From IMG/VR virus record IMGVR_UViG_3300044516_000384, positions 1 to 63,896 of that record: a stretch of 63,896 bases of DNA; one strand, 5' to 3'. The notes beneath the pieces are model-generated. The model did not search any database. It was not told the DNA's origin and was given only the letters and a program-made list of their open reading frames with translations. Source of the DNA: a virus. The position numbers were made by a program, and so were the translations under genes. Positions 9,401 to 19,764 of this stretch are shown piece after piece. Positions within the stretch are counted from its first letter, which is position 1, and each line of letters begins with the position of its first letter.

Positions 9401-12400
9401 GATGCCAATTTTCTCTGTAGCCTGAATACCACCTAATGATTGTGTTTTACGAACTGCATCAACTTTGTATAACCGGAGTCCTGATGTTGTGTCAGCCTCA
9501 GCGTTATTATTAATCAGATCTTCAATAGACATTGGGCGAGCAATAATAATTGACTTTCGCGTAGCCAATTCATTGCGCTCAGTTTCAGAAAGAATATTTA
9601 TAATCTGGTCTTGAGTAATATCCTCAACAACATCGCCCTTTGCTTTCTTGCGTGGTGCATCAGATGCCTCTGTTTTATAGAGGGATACTCGATCATTTAA
9701 GTGGTCACCGTCAATCCATGTTCCAGTAAATGGATCTTTATGAACAGAGGACACAGAATTGTCTGTCAAAGATACCCTGAATGTAGCACCAGATTCATGT
9801 TCAATAATCACGTTATTCTTCTGTGCAAAAGAATCACCGATGATTTTAAACTCCTGCCAATTGTAAAGTGCTCGTCCAATTTCACGAGATTGCAGATCGC
9901 TCAACAATGCAACTGACTGGACTTCACTTAATGCACGTGCACGTACATTGATATCTTCCGACTGTAATCTCTGTAAGAAATCTTTTTGCTGTGATGGCTT
10001 ACTGTACACATGCTTGAACAATAAGTTCATTACATGTCCTGCAGCAACACTTGCAGCTCCCTGATCTAAACGGTTATTGGATGTAATGTCAAATCCTCTA
10101 TTTAAGGATAAGACTGTGTCATTAAACGTATCTTCAAATTCTTGATCTTGACTTACAACTCTTTCGTTTCCAAATTCACCAGCAGATGTTTCACTGATAT
10201 GTAATAACCCACTGCTGAACATAGTGTTCAATATTGGCAATACATTTACTGGTTGTCCATCAACATCAATCTCAAAGTAACTTGAAGCATCTGTAGTCAT
10301 AGGATCTGATTCAAGCATGTCAGCAATAGATTCAAGTGACATACCCTTATTAACACCAGTTGCATCAAAATTATTCATCACATCGTAAATGCGACGATAT
10401 ACACGCTTTGCATACAAGCGAGCTTCAGCATCAGAAGAACCATCAGGTGCAGTTTGAACAACGGTGTCATAGAACGCTTGCATTGCTCTTGCTTCAGGAG
10501 AGTTGCGCCCTACTAAAACTACAGGCGCATCAGTAGACATCCCGCGTACAGAATTTAATGCCTTGTCGTTATGACGATATAGACTAGCCTTTTTGATAAA
10601 GTCAGTTACGTCAATCAATGCATCATTAACAGAACCAATAAACGATTCACCAGCTTCTGTTAAGTATCCAATGTCACTGAAGTAATCCTCAGATTGCTTC
10701 ATGATATTCCACATGGTGTTTTTAAATACACGGCTTCCAGCTGATATACGCGCTCCGTAATCAATACCAGATGCAGCAACAACTCGTTGTTGTTCACTGC
10801 CCATATAAGATCCAAGACGAGTTTGTAAATCTAACTGTGGATCAAATGAGTAATTGCGTTCAAACTTTTTAGATACACCAAGGCCAAGTTCGTTTTCAAG
10901 AACTTGCTGGTCTCGGAATCTAAGGTCACCTCTCATTTGATATTGAGCAAGATTAAACTTGCGATTCATGTTGTAAATTAAGTTACTGAACTTAGCGTCA
11001 TAACCACCAGTGTTGCCCATCATTTTGGCTTGCATCGAGTCATTCAATAATGCTGTTTGACCAAGGATGAATTTACTGTTGGTAGTTTTTGTACGCCACT
11101 TAGGACCATCTGGAGTTGAATCCTTGTACCAAACCGTGACTGGGGATTCTACTACATACGCATAATCATCAGTTACTGCAGTCTGGTATCTAGCACCGCG
11201 TTGATTCATTGCCTCAGATCCAGCAGTTTGATATGCACGTGGCGTAAACCAGCTGTCACCTTCGACAGCTGATTTAACCCACCAGTAAGATTTAGTTTTA
11301 TCTACAGGATCCTGAGTGCGCAGAGCTGGTTCAAATCCTGCAGCCCGAACATCATCAATATTCGTAAACTTCGTTTTTACAATCATTCCAACAACTTGAC
11401 CATTAAAGGTATTTGTTTGTGCGCCAGTTGCTGGGTCATATGTTTTATTAGCCATTGATCCACGCGGTGCAACGAATGATTCAGTATTTCTATCAGCTAA
11501 AATAGCAGCAGCTTGTCCGTCACTAACTGGAAGATATGTTTCACGACTGTCGTATTCAACTTCATATCCATAACCCATATGCGCTGGCTTAGAAGTTGAT
11601 CTGAACGCCGGATCATTCATTCCTCCAACGAGAGTTTCTGGACCAAAGAACATTCCTCCAACTTGCCGATTAAGTTGTGGGGTGACACTAAATCTGACAA
11701 AGTCGTTACGTCTCATGCTAATAAATGGTCTAGTAATTTCTCGTTTTACAAAACCCTTTTTCTTAGATGAAGATGGTCTATTTGTTGTAGTGTAAGAAAC
11801 TACTGGTAACTTACCAACCCATACCGCACGTGGTGCACCATTGATCATCACCAAGTCTGTTGGGTTACTCTTCATTATCTGTCGAGCAAATGCATTCAAT
11901 GGGCCTGACACCTGTTCAAGCACTGACATCATGTCATAGTCAATAGACGCTGCGTCATTATCGGAGATAACAAAATCATTACGTAACGCCATGTTCAACA
12001 AGCCAGTAACACCCATCTCGTGTCCAGCTGTGTGCCATCGCTCAGAGTAGTTAACTAAACGCGGGTCAGTTTTCCATGCATCTTGTAATGTTGTAAACTT
12101 ACCGGACTCAACAGCTTTGCGTACAGCAATTAACTGTGCTCGCATGACTGCATATGGATTGTCATCCGATGTGAAGGAAGCCTTATTTAATGGCTCAATA
12201 ATTGTTCCTTCCATATTGTCAGGGAACAATGTCTCCATAAACTTAGCTTGCAGTTGAGGATCTAGACTGTCAATTAAAACGTGTCCAATTTCGTGTGCAA
12301 GAGTAAATGCGCTCCTGTACCCATTTGATGAACCTTTACCAATTGCAACAAGGTTCATAACGGCTTCATCTCTACGAATCTTAGTCATAAACCCGTAAAG

Positions 12401-15400
12401 CTTTTCACCACCAACTACATCAGCAATTTTTGTTCCACTTGTAGCAAGCCATGCCCAGTCAGTGAAGTGAGTTTGTGCAATATTCTGATAGTAATCTTTT
12501 TTGTGACGTGCTGTCGCATAAACCATTGCGTAACGAACTTGTTTATCTGTCAGGGTTCCATCAGCCTTCATTCTAGTAAAAGCTTCACTTAGTGACATAC
12601 GTCTTGCAACATTCATGAACTCATCTGCAATAACATCACTACCAGTAATACGCCTTACGATATCCGCGTATCCTTTGATAACTCCCTCAGACGCCTTAGT
12701 CATTTCACGATTGATGGCTCGCGTTGCATGTCCATATGCAAACATGTCATACATGTCCGCCAATCCAGCAGCTAACTGTCTTGCAGCCTGTACATCACGA
12801 TCAAGACGAATAGCGACTTCTGTATCACCTACAACTGATCCACGTGCACGTTCGTTATACATTTCAGTGATACGCTCAAGAACCTTTATGTCTTCTTGAC
12901 GCATTCCAGACTTATCTATCTTGTCGTATGAGTCAGCCATAAATTTTGCGACTCGAACATCAACTTTACTCATGTCTACAGGAACAATAAATAAGGATGA
13001 CCCACCATATCTACTGTCTACAGAACCACTAGTCAATGGTCTATGAGGCTCGTTGTTTACTACATTTTTAAACTGAATAGCATCACTGCGAGTGCCATCA
13101 GATAATATTGCATGTCCAATACCGATGCGATATGCGTGATTATCACTAACTTTTGTAAAGTCTATATCAGATGTGCCAGCACGTGGGACCAAAACCTTTA
13201 AAACATCTGTAGGCTTTAATCCAATTTCACTACCAAACGCTTTCATGTGTTCTATTAAATCGGCAACGGTATTAATGCCGTCACGTCGCATTGCATCATT
13301 GATAAATTTTCTGGATGCAGAAATCCTGTCGCTCATCGATCTTTCTGATGGCAGTAAACGAGCTGTTTTACTTACCCAGTTATTTACAATAATGCCTTTT
13401 ACTGCATCTGTTAATGTAATTTGTGATGGGTCATTACTCATCTTTAAGACATTCAAGACTTCTAAGCCATTAACTGAACTCTTAATTACTGACCCTTGAC
13501 TATCTACATTTGAGTCGCCGAGAATTTCAATAAATTCCTGACCTCTACCACTAAATGAATTTCGTAGAATGCCTTCAAAAATACTTTGAACACCTGCTCT
13601 GTTGTGTCCAACAAACGTTTGCACTGATGCTTTACCCGGAGCATTATTGTCCGCTGAATGCATCTTCTCACTTTGCTCCATCTCAAATGCGTCTTGAATA
13701 ATTAATGGAGCATCCGACACAAAGTCAAGCAGGTCTTGTTCTACATCTACTGGTTTAAGTTGTTCTGCATCTTGCTCAGTTACGTCAATAACACGTACAG
13801 GCGACTCCGCATTTTCAGCTTCAATTTCACCAAGAGTAGTAGCAACTTCTGGTCGCAGTTCTGCAGCATCAGCACGTAAACCCTGTAGTGTTATGCGTCC
13901 TGATTCATCTACCTTGATAGGAGTTGTCAGGAACTCAGCAGCTTCAGCTACGCGAGCACGACGTGCCTGTGCTGAACTTTCAGCTACTGCTGCTTGTGTT
14001 GCAGCCTGTACTGGTATTGTTTTCCACTGTTGTTTAAATACAGCGTTAGTCTTATATAACTCAGTTATGCCAGCTGACAGTTCATTCTGTAAATAGTCAT
14101 ATATACCCTTGTCTGTCATAAATACAGACTCAAGCATGCCCGGCATATCAAAGTCACTTAGTAATTTAAAGACGTTATTTATATCGGTATTGAATTGGCT
14201 AACAAAAGAGGCCTCCTCTTTATCTCTGTCAATAACACCTTCAGTAAAGAAACCAGCTTCAAATAATGCTTGTAGTTTTCTTAACTTAGCTGCCTCATCA
14301 AGTTTCCCAGATGCTTCAGCTTCTCTTATGCGCTGAGGAAGAATGTTGTCTACATATTCTTTAGTGTCAGCTTCAGCAGCGCCATAATCAAAAGTACTAG
14401 TATCAATGTTATCTAAAACATTTTGCTCATTGTCTCCAAGTACACCAAGGATACTAGTATTTACTGATCGAGTTTGCTTTCCCCTGACCTCTACTGTCTT
14501 AAGATTGCCTGATGGTGTATAGAATCCTACTGCATCATTGTAAGATTGAAGTGCATCGTTAACTGCAAGTTCTATAGCGGTTCTAAATTTGTTAACTAAT
14601 GGTAATTTACCGATAGGTGTAACATATCCATCAGCATCTTCAGACACAGTATCCAATGCATTGATCAAATTCCGTACAGTCTTGACTAGGCCTATACGAG
14701 AACTAGCGAATTCATCAAATGCTTCTTTCCGGATGTCAGAGATTTTTGCGCCAGCAATACGCTCAGCATCAGTATCCTCATTATCTTTTGCGCGAGCATA
14801 CTCAAGCTTGGCTTCAATCATGTCAGGCCTCTTACTGACATAACTTAAGAATGCTTCTTGTTGACCTATAAACTCTTGTCTTATCTGCCTAATTGCTGTG
14901 TGTATAGCTTCAATGTTTTTACGACGTAAACCTTTACTTAATTCACGAGCGTCAACACCCATAGCGTCGGCAAGCAATTGCATTGACCTTGTCGTGACGT
15001 GATCATCAAGTTCTTTTTCAATTGATTTCGCTTCACCATTAGTTTCAGTGATTGGTGTTGTTTTACCAGTAGCATCTGTAACAGCTTCGTAATTAGTTTT
15101 TTGTGCTGGATTTAATTCATCAACCTGTTTAAGTAAATCCTGTAAAGATTCTACGTAACGCTTTTTCGTCACTGGGTCAACATCTGAATTATTGATTGTA
15201 TTAATAACCATCTGCCTATTGTTGTCAGATGAAGAAATCATATTTAAGAATGCAAGTGTATTTGTGCCATCCGGCGTTCCATCTTCTTGGAATGCCATAA
15301 ACCTACCATCGCGCAGCTTAGCATTTGTCTCTGTGCGTAAGATGTTTAACTGCAAGCCGTTGGCTATATAACCAGCTGCTTTACGTGCAAAGTCTATAGA

Positions 15401-18400
15401 CGCTTCAGGATTTAATGAGTTAAGTCTAATCGTAGCTCGTTGGTCAACAGTATTTGCTTGATAGTAGAAGAACTCTAATCCGAGTGCGTGTAATTCTTCC
15501 AATGCCTTATCGCCAAACGCTAGGACATAATCCTTTGCGTCACGCTTTGCTTTGTTATAAGAGGCTTCATTCTTCCAGAAATCTGCTAGTGAGTCAGGTA
15601 AGTTGCTATCTTTAATAGATTGCCGTATCGCTTCATCACGCGCTGCATATATAGCTCTACCTAAACTAACTTGGGCCTCAACACGTAGTCCAGCAATAGA
15701 ATCAATGTGCCACTGTGTACTCATGTGATAGAAGGCTTGACCAGCGACAGATCGCATCAACTTACTTAGAGCAGTGACCTTAGCCAGAGATAAATCATTT
15801 ACCTCATCTTCTGTTAACCGCAACGCTTTAACAGCAGATCTAAATAATGCAGCATCTGTCTTTGATTGACTTGGCCGACCAAGTAGCAGGTTGATCTGAT
15901 GAGCGACTTGGAATACGCGAGGTCTAGCTGTACGACTATATGATGATGGGATCTTAGCGTTTGCAGATGCAAATGCCTCAGACATTACACCTAATGAATC
16001 AAGATGTTGATGTACTTGGTTAAGAGTTACCTCAAACCCATCACCTGAGAACATACGAGCAATACGACTAATGGCGCCATAATCAACATCGCTGTTTGGT
16101 CGAGTAACAGAATCTAATGCGTTGTACAACGCACCCATAGTGTCAATGATGCCATGCTCTAACGAGAATGATATTAAAGCTTCTTGTATCTGAGCAACTG
16201 GGGCAGTGCCATTAAGTAAGACATCAAGTAAAACATCGTTAATTGTGTCAGGTGTTGCAGCCTTAATTTTTTCCCAAGCTTTTTGAGTGTCACGCCATCT
16301 CGTGTATGCTGCTGCATTTTCTTCATCAGTTAACGTTCTCTTCAATGGACGCAGTTGAGGTGTGCCTTCGCTTGGAGTAAACCCTGCAGCGCGTTCCCCT
16401 AATTTATAATCATCGCGAGCCGAATCCAAGACTACATCATTAGCACTAAGTGTATAAGACATGCCCTCTGGGTTGTCTAATGCTTTGACGGTAACCATTC
16501 CGTCTTTACTGTCAATTACGATAGCTTCTTTTTCAGGGTTAATGTTGTCGCCAATACGAGCAAGCACAACGTCACCAACGCGAGCTTTAGTATCATAAAT
16601 TAAATCACCGTTTGCAACTCGCCCAACAAATCCGGATTCAGCAGTAGTGTCTGCTAAATAATCGGATACTACTTGAGCAATTGCTAATTCTTTAGACTCG
16701 TCAGACATTTCTGATCTGGCTATATCGCCTAATCTATTAATCTGTTCAGCATTCAAAACAACGCGACTAACCGTACCTAGGTGCTGCAAAGGCATATCTA
16801 TATAGTTGACATCGCCACTTACAACATTGGACACTTGCTCAACCATAGACAACTTAGATGCGTAATCACCAGACAGTAGCTCTTGTTCTGTAAGCGGCTT
16901 GTATGTTGTTTGGTCACCTCCACGAGGTATACCCTGCATGATTATGGATCCATCTGGTAATTGATAAATACCAGTAGGGTTGACCATTCCCTCAATAGAG
17001 AGAAGTCTGCCAACAGTTGTCTGCTCTTCTCCAGTAACAGCATTCTTGCCTAAGTTAATGTCAGTTGGAAATGCATCTCTATCACCAGACTTAGGAAATG
17101 ATCTATCAGCAACTTCAGTTTCTGTACCTAAGCCAAGTTGCTCAACAGACTGCTTAACAGTTTGCTTGATATCAGTGTCACCACGTGGATTATCAGCAAC
17201 AAACTCCTTGTAGGACAGCGTCCTGATCACATCTCCATTAGCAGTGCGAGTGCGAACTACTACGCCACCACGGTTAGTAACACCAGTAACTATAGAAATA
17301 CCTAAAGGAGATCTATAAGAAAGAGCATTAGGCTCAACATTCATTTCATCAACAGCAAACTTCGTTAACTGTTCTGTGCGACCAGTGCCACGTAACCGTG
17401 TAACGTCTTTTGCGTCAATGATTTGTACATCTGCAAAGTCAGCTAACTCTGTGCGGACAACATCTGTAAATGTTTTGTTGTAAACAAGGTATTCTTGTTT
17501 GCCACCTTCTTCAGCTGGTAATTTGACAGCATAGAAATCCTTACCGCCAATCTTAGATGCATCAATAGGCTCAACTACTTTCTCCGTAGGAGGAATATCA
17601 GCACCTAACGATATGCGCATCTGTGGCTCAATTTCTTTTGCCAATGCGTTAATCTGATTCTTCTTTCCAACAGCCGTAGTTGGATAAAGTGATTCATTAT
17701 TCTGTAAAGTTAGAAGAGGATTGTCAGGTCCTACGGGTTGATTATCGCCCTTAGTTCGTGCCAACTGTAACAATGTGTCAACTGCTTCTTGCTGTACGTT
17801 TCTGCCAGACATCATTTCTGCAAAAATAGCAGATGGACTATTCCAAGCGGTCCCCGGTGTCTGTCGATCAGCAGCAAATTGTTGACCCGCCATCTTACGC
17901 AGTTGACTCACGATACGTTTAAGGTCACCGACATTTGCGTCCTGACCACCAAAATTACTCTTGAATCGTTCGTTAGCCATTTGGATAAATGTGTCGCCAT
18001 TCTCCACAATGTTCTTTGCTTCAAGCACAGAGTAACTTTTTGCGTTAGAGCCAGCATAAATATCTTTTCCGCCTATTTCAGAACGGAACAATCCCGACAA
18101 CTTACCAGCTGGACGCATTGCACCGAATGCCATGATTAATGAGCGTACATAATCCTCATTCTTCGGTGCTTCAACCTTGTCGTTATACTTAGACGAGATC
18201 GCCTGAGCTACAGGGTGAAGTAGGTTAGTTACACCAAAGGTTAAGTCTGGAACAACTTCGTTAGATAACTGCATATATTCAGCAGCTGTCTTACTACCTA
18301 AGTCTCGCAATGGATTGACACCAGTAGTCTTGATAGACTTATTGGCTTCCTTGACCATCTTATATAACTGACGTGCATCTTTATAAACACGTCCTGTTTG

Positions 18401-19756
18401 GCCACTAAACATAGCCATGCTAACACCAAGTTCACCCCACGCTAATGATGGATCATTTGCTTGGATAGCAGAACGTGCTGCCTTTTCTTCTTCTGGTTGC
18501 AATGATTCTAGGTATGAGTTAATTGGGTCACCAGCAATAGCAAGCGCTTTACCAGCTGTAGTTTCAGGGCCAACTAATGTACTACCAACACCAAGTGCAG
18601 TTGGGGTCAACATACCTGCAGTACGTGCTACATTTAATGTTCCAACCTGCGTTGCAAACGGAGTAGCTAATTTAACTGCAGCCTGTCCATACAGTTGCAT
18701 CACAGGGATTGTTGCAGCCAAGGACACAGCTTGCATTGCCATGCGCTCACCGTAGAATCTACCTACTTGATATGTCTTGTCATTGACATCACCAAACTTC
18801 CGCATATAGGCTTCTTCGTAGTCTTTGTCTTTAACCCCAAACATACGATTGCCAATTTGTGGAGCACCCATTGTAAATTGCTGGGCACCTTGTTCAGCAC
18901 CTGCTCCCAAAGCAAGATTAAAATCTGGTTCTAACTGACTACTAATATCTTCCCATGGTTTAAATTCACCTCGTAATCGTTTTTGTTCTACATCAGCGAC
19001 ACGACGTTGTTCAGCTTCATATGCAGAAGCTAACGGTGAATATTCATCTTCCTCAGAAGAACCAACTCCTCGTGTTTCACGTGGCCTAAGAGATGAACCT
19101 AAACCACTGCCAACTCCAATAAATCCAGAAAGAGTTCCCTCTGTCAATATCTTGCCGGTTTGATCTGGTGCGTTTTTTAATTTAGCTATACCACCAGCCA
19201 AGCCAGCTTTTTCTTCAGCTGATGCTGCTTCGACATCCTCTACTGATTCTTCAGCACCACGATACTGGCCACCCATCATCAGTTTTGATGCAGGAACCAT
19301 TTGTCCTGTGCCAATATCTTCTACTTTAGTAGTTGGTACTTTACTTACAACGTCTTTATACTTTGCGCTTAACTGATCATATTCTGACGGTTTAATATAA
19401 CCATTCCGGTATGCATATGTAAGGTTGTTTAATGTTTCTCGTCCAACAACATCAAAGCTACCTTCATCAAGTTTTTTCTTAAGTGGCTCAATAAACTTAG
19501 ATCTTACGTCTCTTGCTTTAGCGTTTTCTTCAGCTATTTGTGAATCAATATCTTTAAGGACAGCCGTGTAACTAGGTCCAGATAAATTACGTCTACCTAA
19601 TGGTTGACCAGCTTGTACAGCATCTGTCAATTTCTTACGTCTACGTAATAACTCGTCGCGTTTTGTTCTTCCTGCTTTTTCACTTGCAGGTTTTCCAACT
19701 GGCACATTTTCGTAACGGTTAGTACGTGGGTTATAACGTAAGATAGATCCTTGCAT
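6464..19756 (-). CDS. Giant 4430-aa virion protein with HEIGH metallopeptidase motif
   Basis: A single uninterrupted frame of 13.3 kb. ATG at 19756 follows AGGTAC and the preceding gene ends 9 nt before. Visible: a basic N-terminus (KAGRTKRDELLRRRKKL), long helical and coil-rich stretches, and an AHEIGHVLIDSL zincin motif with His at about 2488 and 2492. A C-terminal part (about residues 3880-4430) has many hydrophobic/amphipathic helices, including TAILGMVSNILSQYI near 4160. Huge proteins of this kind at the end of podovirus morphogenesis operons, next to gp7/gp20-like proteins, are ejected into the host; they include the DarB/large-polyvalent type. I recognise no polymerase catalytic motif. 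It may help DNA entry, cut host or virion proteins, or counter defences; these roles are inferred. Confidence 0.85.
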   Translation of the reverse strand: MQGSILRYNPRTNRYENVPVGKPASEKAGRTKRDELLRRRKKLTDAVQAGQPLGRRNLSGPSYTAVLKDIDSQIAEENAKARDVRSKFIEPLKKKLDEGSFDVVGRETLNNLTYAYRNGYIKPSEYDQLSAKYKDVVSKVPTTKVEDIGTGQMVPASKLMMGGQYRGAEESVEDVEAASAEEKAGLAGGIAKLKNAPDQTGKILTEGTLSGFIGVGSGLGSSLRPRETRGVGSSEEDEYSPLASAYEAEQRRVADVEQKRLRGEFKPWEDISSQLEPDFNLALGAGAEQGAQQFTMGAPQIGNRMFGVKDKDYEEAYMRKFGDVNDKTYQVGRFYGERMAMQAVSLAATIPVMQLYGQAAVKLATPFATQVGTLNVARTAGMLTPTALGVGSTLVGPETTAGKALAIAGDPINSYLESLQPEEEKAARSAIQANDPSLAWGELGVSMAMFSGQTGRVYKDARQLYKMVKEANKSIKTTGVNPLRDLGSKTAAEYMQLSNEVVPDLTFGVTNLLHPVAQAISSKYNDKVEAPKNEDYVRSLIMAFGAMRPAGKLSGLFRSEIGGKDIYAGSNAKSYSVLEAKNIVENGDTFIQMANERFKSNFGGQDANVGDLKRIVSQLRKMAGQQFAADRQTPGTAWNSPSAIFAEMMSGRNVQQEAVDTLLQLARTKGDNQPVGPDNPLLTLQNNESLYPTTAVGKKNQINALAKEIEPQMRISLGADIPPTEKVVEPIDASKIGGKDFYAVKLPAEEGGKQEYLVYNKTFTDVVRTELADFADVQIIDAKDVTRLRGTGRTEQLTKFAVDEMNVEPNALSYRSPLGISIVTGVTNRGGVVVRTRTANGDVIRTLSYKEFVADNPRGDTDIKQTVKQSVEQLGLGTETEVADRSFPKSGDRDAFPTDINLGKNAVTGEEQTTVGRLLSIEGMVNPTGIYQLPDGSIIMQGIPRGGDQTTYKPLTEQELLSGDYASKLSMVEQVSNVVSGDVNYIDMPLQHLGTVSRVVLNAEQINRLGDIARSEMSDESKELAIAQVVSDYLADTTAESGFVGRVANGDLIYDTKARVGDVVLARIGDNINPEKEAIVIDSKDGMVTVKALDNPEGMSYTLSANDVVLDSARDDYKLGERAAGFTPSEGTPQLRPLKRTLTDEENAAAYTRWRDTQKAWEKIKAATPDTINDVLLDVLLNGTAPVAQIQEALISFSLEHGIIDTMGALYNALDSVTRPNSDVDYGAISRIARMFSGDGFEVTLNQVHQHLDSLGVMSEAFASANAKIPSSYSRTARPRVFQVAHQINLLLGRPSQSKTDAALFRSAVKALRLTEDEVNDLSLAKVTALSKLMRSVAGQAFYHMSTQWHIDSIAGLRVEAQVSLGRAIYAARDEAIRQSIKDSNLPDSLADFWKNEASYNKAKRDAKDYVLAFGDKALEELHALGLEFFYYQANTVDQRATIRLNSLNPEASIDFARKAAGYIANGLQLNILRTETNAKLRDGRFMAFQEDGTPDGTNTLAFLNMISSSDNNRQMVINTINNSDVDPVTKKRYVESLQDLLKQVDELNPAQKTNYEAVTDATGKTTPITETNGEAKSIEKELDDHVTTRSMQLLADAMGVDARELSKGLRRKNIEAIHTAIRQIRQEFIGQQEAFLSYVSKRPDMIEAKLEYARAKDNEDTDAERIAGAKISDIRKEAFDEFASSRIGLVKTVRNLINALDTVSEDADGYVTPIGKLPLVNKFRTAIELAVNDALQSYNDAVGFYTPSGNLKTVEVRGKQTRSVNTSILGVLGDNEQNVLDNIDTSTFDYGAAEADTKEYVDNILPQRIREAEASGKLDEAAKLRKLQALFEAGFFTEGVIDRDKEEASFVSQFNTDINNVFKLLSDFDMPGMLESVFMTDKGIYDYLQNELSAGITELYKTNAVFKQQWKTIPVQAATQAAVAESSAQARRARVAEAAEFLTTPIKVDESGRITLQGLRADAAELRPEVATTLGEIEAENAESPVRVIDVTEQDAEQLKPVDVEQDLLDFVSDAPLIIQDAFEMEQSEKMHSADNNAPGKASVQTFVGHNRAGVQSIFEGILRNSFSGRGQEFIEILGDSNVDSQGSVIKSSVNGLEVLNVLKMSNDPSQITLTDAVKGIIVNNWVSKTARLLPSERSMSDRISASRKFINDAMRRDGINTVADLIEHMKAFGSEIGLKPTDVLKVLVPRAGTSDIDFTKVSDNHAYRIGIGHAILSDGTRSDAIQFKNVVNNEPHRPLTSGSVDSRYGGSSLFIVPVDMSKVDVRVAKFMADSYDKIDKSGMRQEDIKVLERITEMYNERARGSVVGDTEVAIRLDRDVQAARQLAAGLADMYDMFAYGHATRAINREMTKASEGVIKGYADIVRRITGSDVIADEFMNVARRMSLSEAFTRMKADGTLTDKQVRYAMVYATARHKKDYYQNIAQTHFTDWAWLATSGTKIADVVGGEKLYGFMTKIRRDEAVMNLVAIGKGSSNGYRSAFTLAHEIGHVLIDSLDPQLQAKFMETLFPDNMEGTIIEPLNKASFTSDDNPYAVMRAQLIAVRKAVESGKFTTLQDAWKTDPRLVNYSERWHTAGHEMGVTGLLNMALRNDFVISDNDAASIDYDMMSVLEQVSGPLNAFARQIMKSNPTDLVMINGAPRAVWVGKLPVVSYTTTNRPSSSKKKGFVKREITRPFISMRRNDFVRFSVTPQLNRQVGGMFFGPETLVGGMNDPAFRSTSKPAHMGYGYEVEYDSRETYLPVSDGQAAAILADRNTESFVAPRGSMANKTYDPATGAQTNTFNGQVVGMIVKTKFTNIDDVRAAGFEPALRTQDPVDKTKSYWWVKSAVEGDSWFTPRAYQTAGSEAMNQRGARYQTAVTDDYAYVVESPVTVWYKDSTPDGPKWRTKTTNSKFILGQTALLNDSMQAKMMGNTGGYDAKFSNLIYNMNRKFNLAQYQMRGDLRFRDQQVLENELGLGVSKKFERNYSFDPQLDLQTRLGSYMGSEQQRVVAASGIDYGARISAGSRVFKNTMWNIMKQSEDYFSDIGYLTEAGESFIGSVNDALIDVTDFIKKASLYRHNDKALNSVRGMSTDAPVVLVGRNSPEARAMQAFYDTVVQTAPDGSSDAEARLYAKRVYRRIYDVMNNFDATGVNKGMSLESIADMLESDPMTTDASSYFEIDVDGQPVNVLPILNTMFSSGLLHISETSAGEFGNERVVSQDQEFEDTFNDTVLSLNRGFDITSNNRLDQGAASVAAGHVMNLLFKHVYSKPSQQKDFLQRLQSEDINVRARALSEVQSVALLSDLQSREIGRALYNWQEFKIIGDSFAQKNNVIIEHESGATFRVSLTDNSVSSVHKDPFTGTWIDGDHLNDRVSLYKTEASDAPRKKAKGDVVEDITQDQIINILSETERNELATRKSIIIARPMSIEDLINNNAEADTTSGLRLYKVDAVRKTQSLGGIQATEKIGISSETGMSFTATELANPYKSVYEDGSNNQDIASQNPRLLIDTVFKNNILNDKQREAVGNKKIVPMQVHVAKLLTSQELLRGLKEGTSLESWMENSKKLTTVREAFFEAENGSVYKEVSSAVVKSDEGSTWMSSGYDMADVEDIMPDQYKHAMDPGFEIPEKFADDPGVVQAYRELQATRFIKEATTVPAEPKNLVIHNDDTINGVHSSSQVKGDTLYISIPTRVFEETASALFSTSSSPTPGGPTTTPSVVKLAPGQMSKMPWYKTKKGRAVSSVLSGIWVELTSIAKAAVLNYDFGRTFIQNYALTSMNPKNAMMQFYGLTAILPNLPFGSSPTTGKGGFGKLVGAISGHRKLGAYGDKMYHRIVQGLFSKYGTPGNEIRLGILPFGPKTEVFGLGNPGSGRAYTIDDLTKAGLVTDYGQWFAEATKLALMNGTDVYDYAIQNTTSESLGSGVLAKLLPAANAIERGNSLSTDILRIKSWLEYAAQVDSNILLSQYQKMKMKQDHATHINAISGAPAGSDPALKPVVKNILDFGRTVMSAPQWHKSQAMQTLLPAFISMGLKATANNVIMGFNKHADPLGIGDGWVDNYAERRFFSRGKESWIQTARVFANMVMQTAILGMVSNILSQYIDNKRFLAQNKTPTDWNDFATIFGYNHKKFQGVAVGPKLFDNLNPMKEGFGKLRLFNSVLYDLPQSATFFNRTLVEPFQRASKATSTDEALRTYFESVAQTTFFSKLTSLAGYAKTAATGKTFTGAPALQQSKGYDVMREGRIKIPFSPMTIMDPVYRAALGENASELSLSLTNVQYQSFMNDIAIYDAITKGTGDNELSDTLKWSMYLRLFGVNSRFNNYALKDQIDELRLNGLFYDLKEASQYPNAPEIASKYGMRGVVSGIPDSAPQDQARMMYQLPSEKTKSLSKLDKKKFAEAVTKSPDLKIPLKPILPSDEKQGPSIMEQALQEEEERMQRKNLERGRNRYDY

Positions 19757-19764
19757 GTATGTAC

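Noticed and set aside
14109-19000. Several plus-strand frames of 60-110 codons opposite the giant gene
   Set aside because: They are codon-bias shadows; none has a ribosome site or recognisable protein.
6464-19756. Giant protein as an N4-type virion RNA polymerase
   Set aside because: I saw no T7-like polymerase motifs, and the rest of the genome is not N4-like; a structure search would be decisive.
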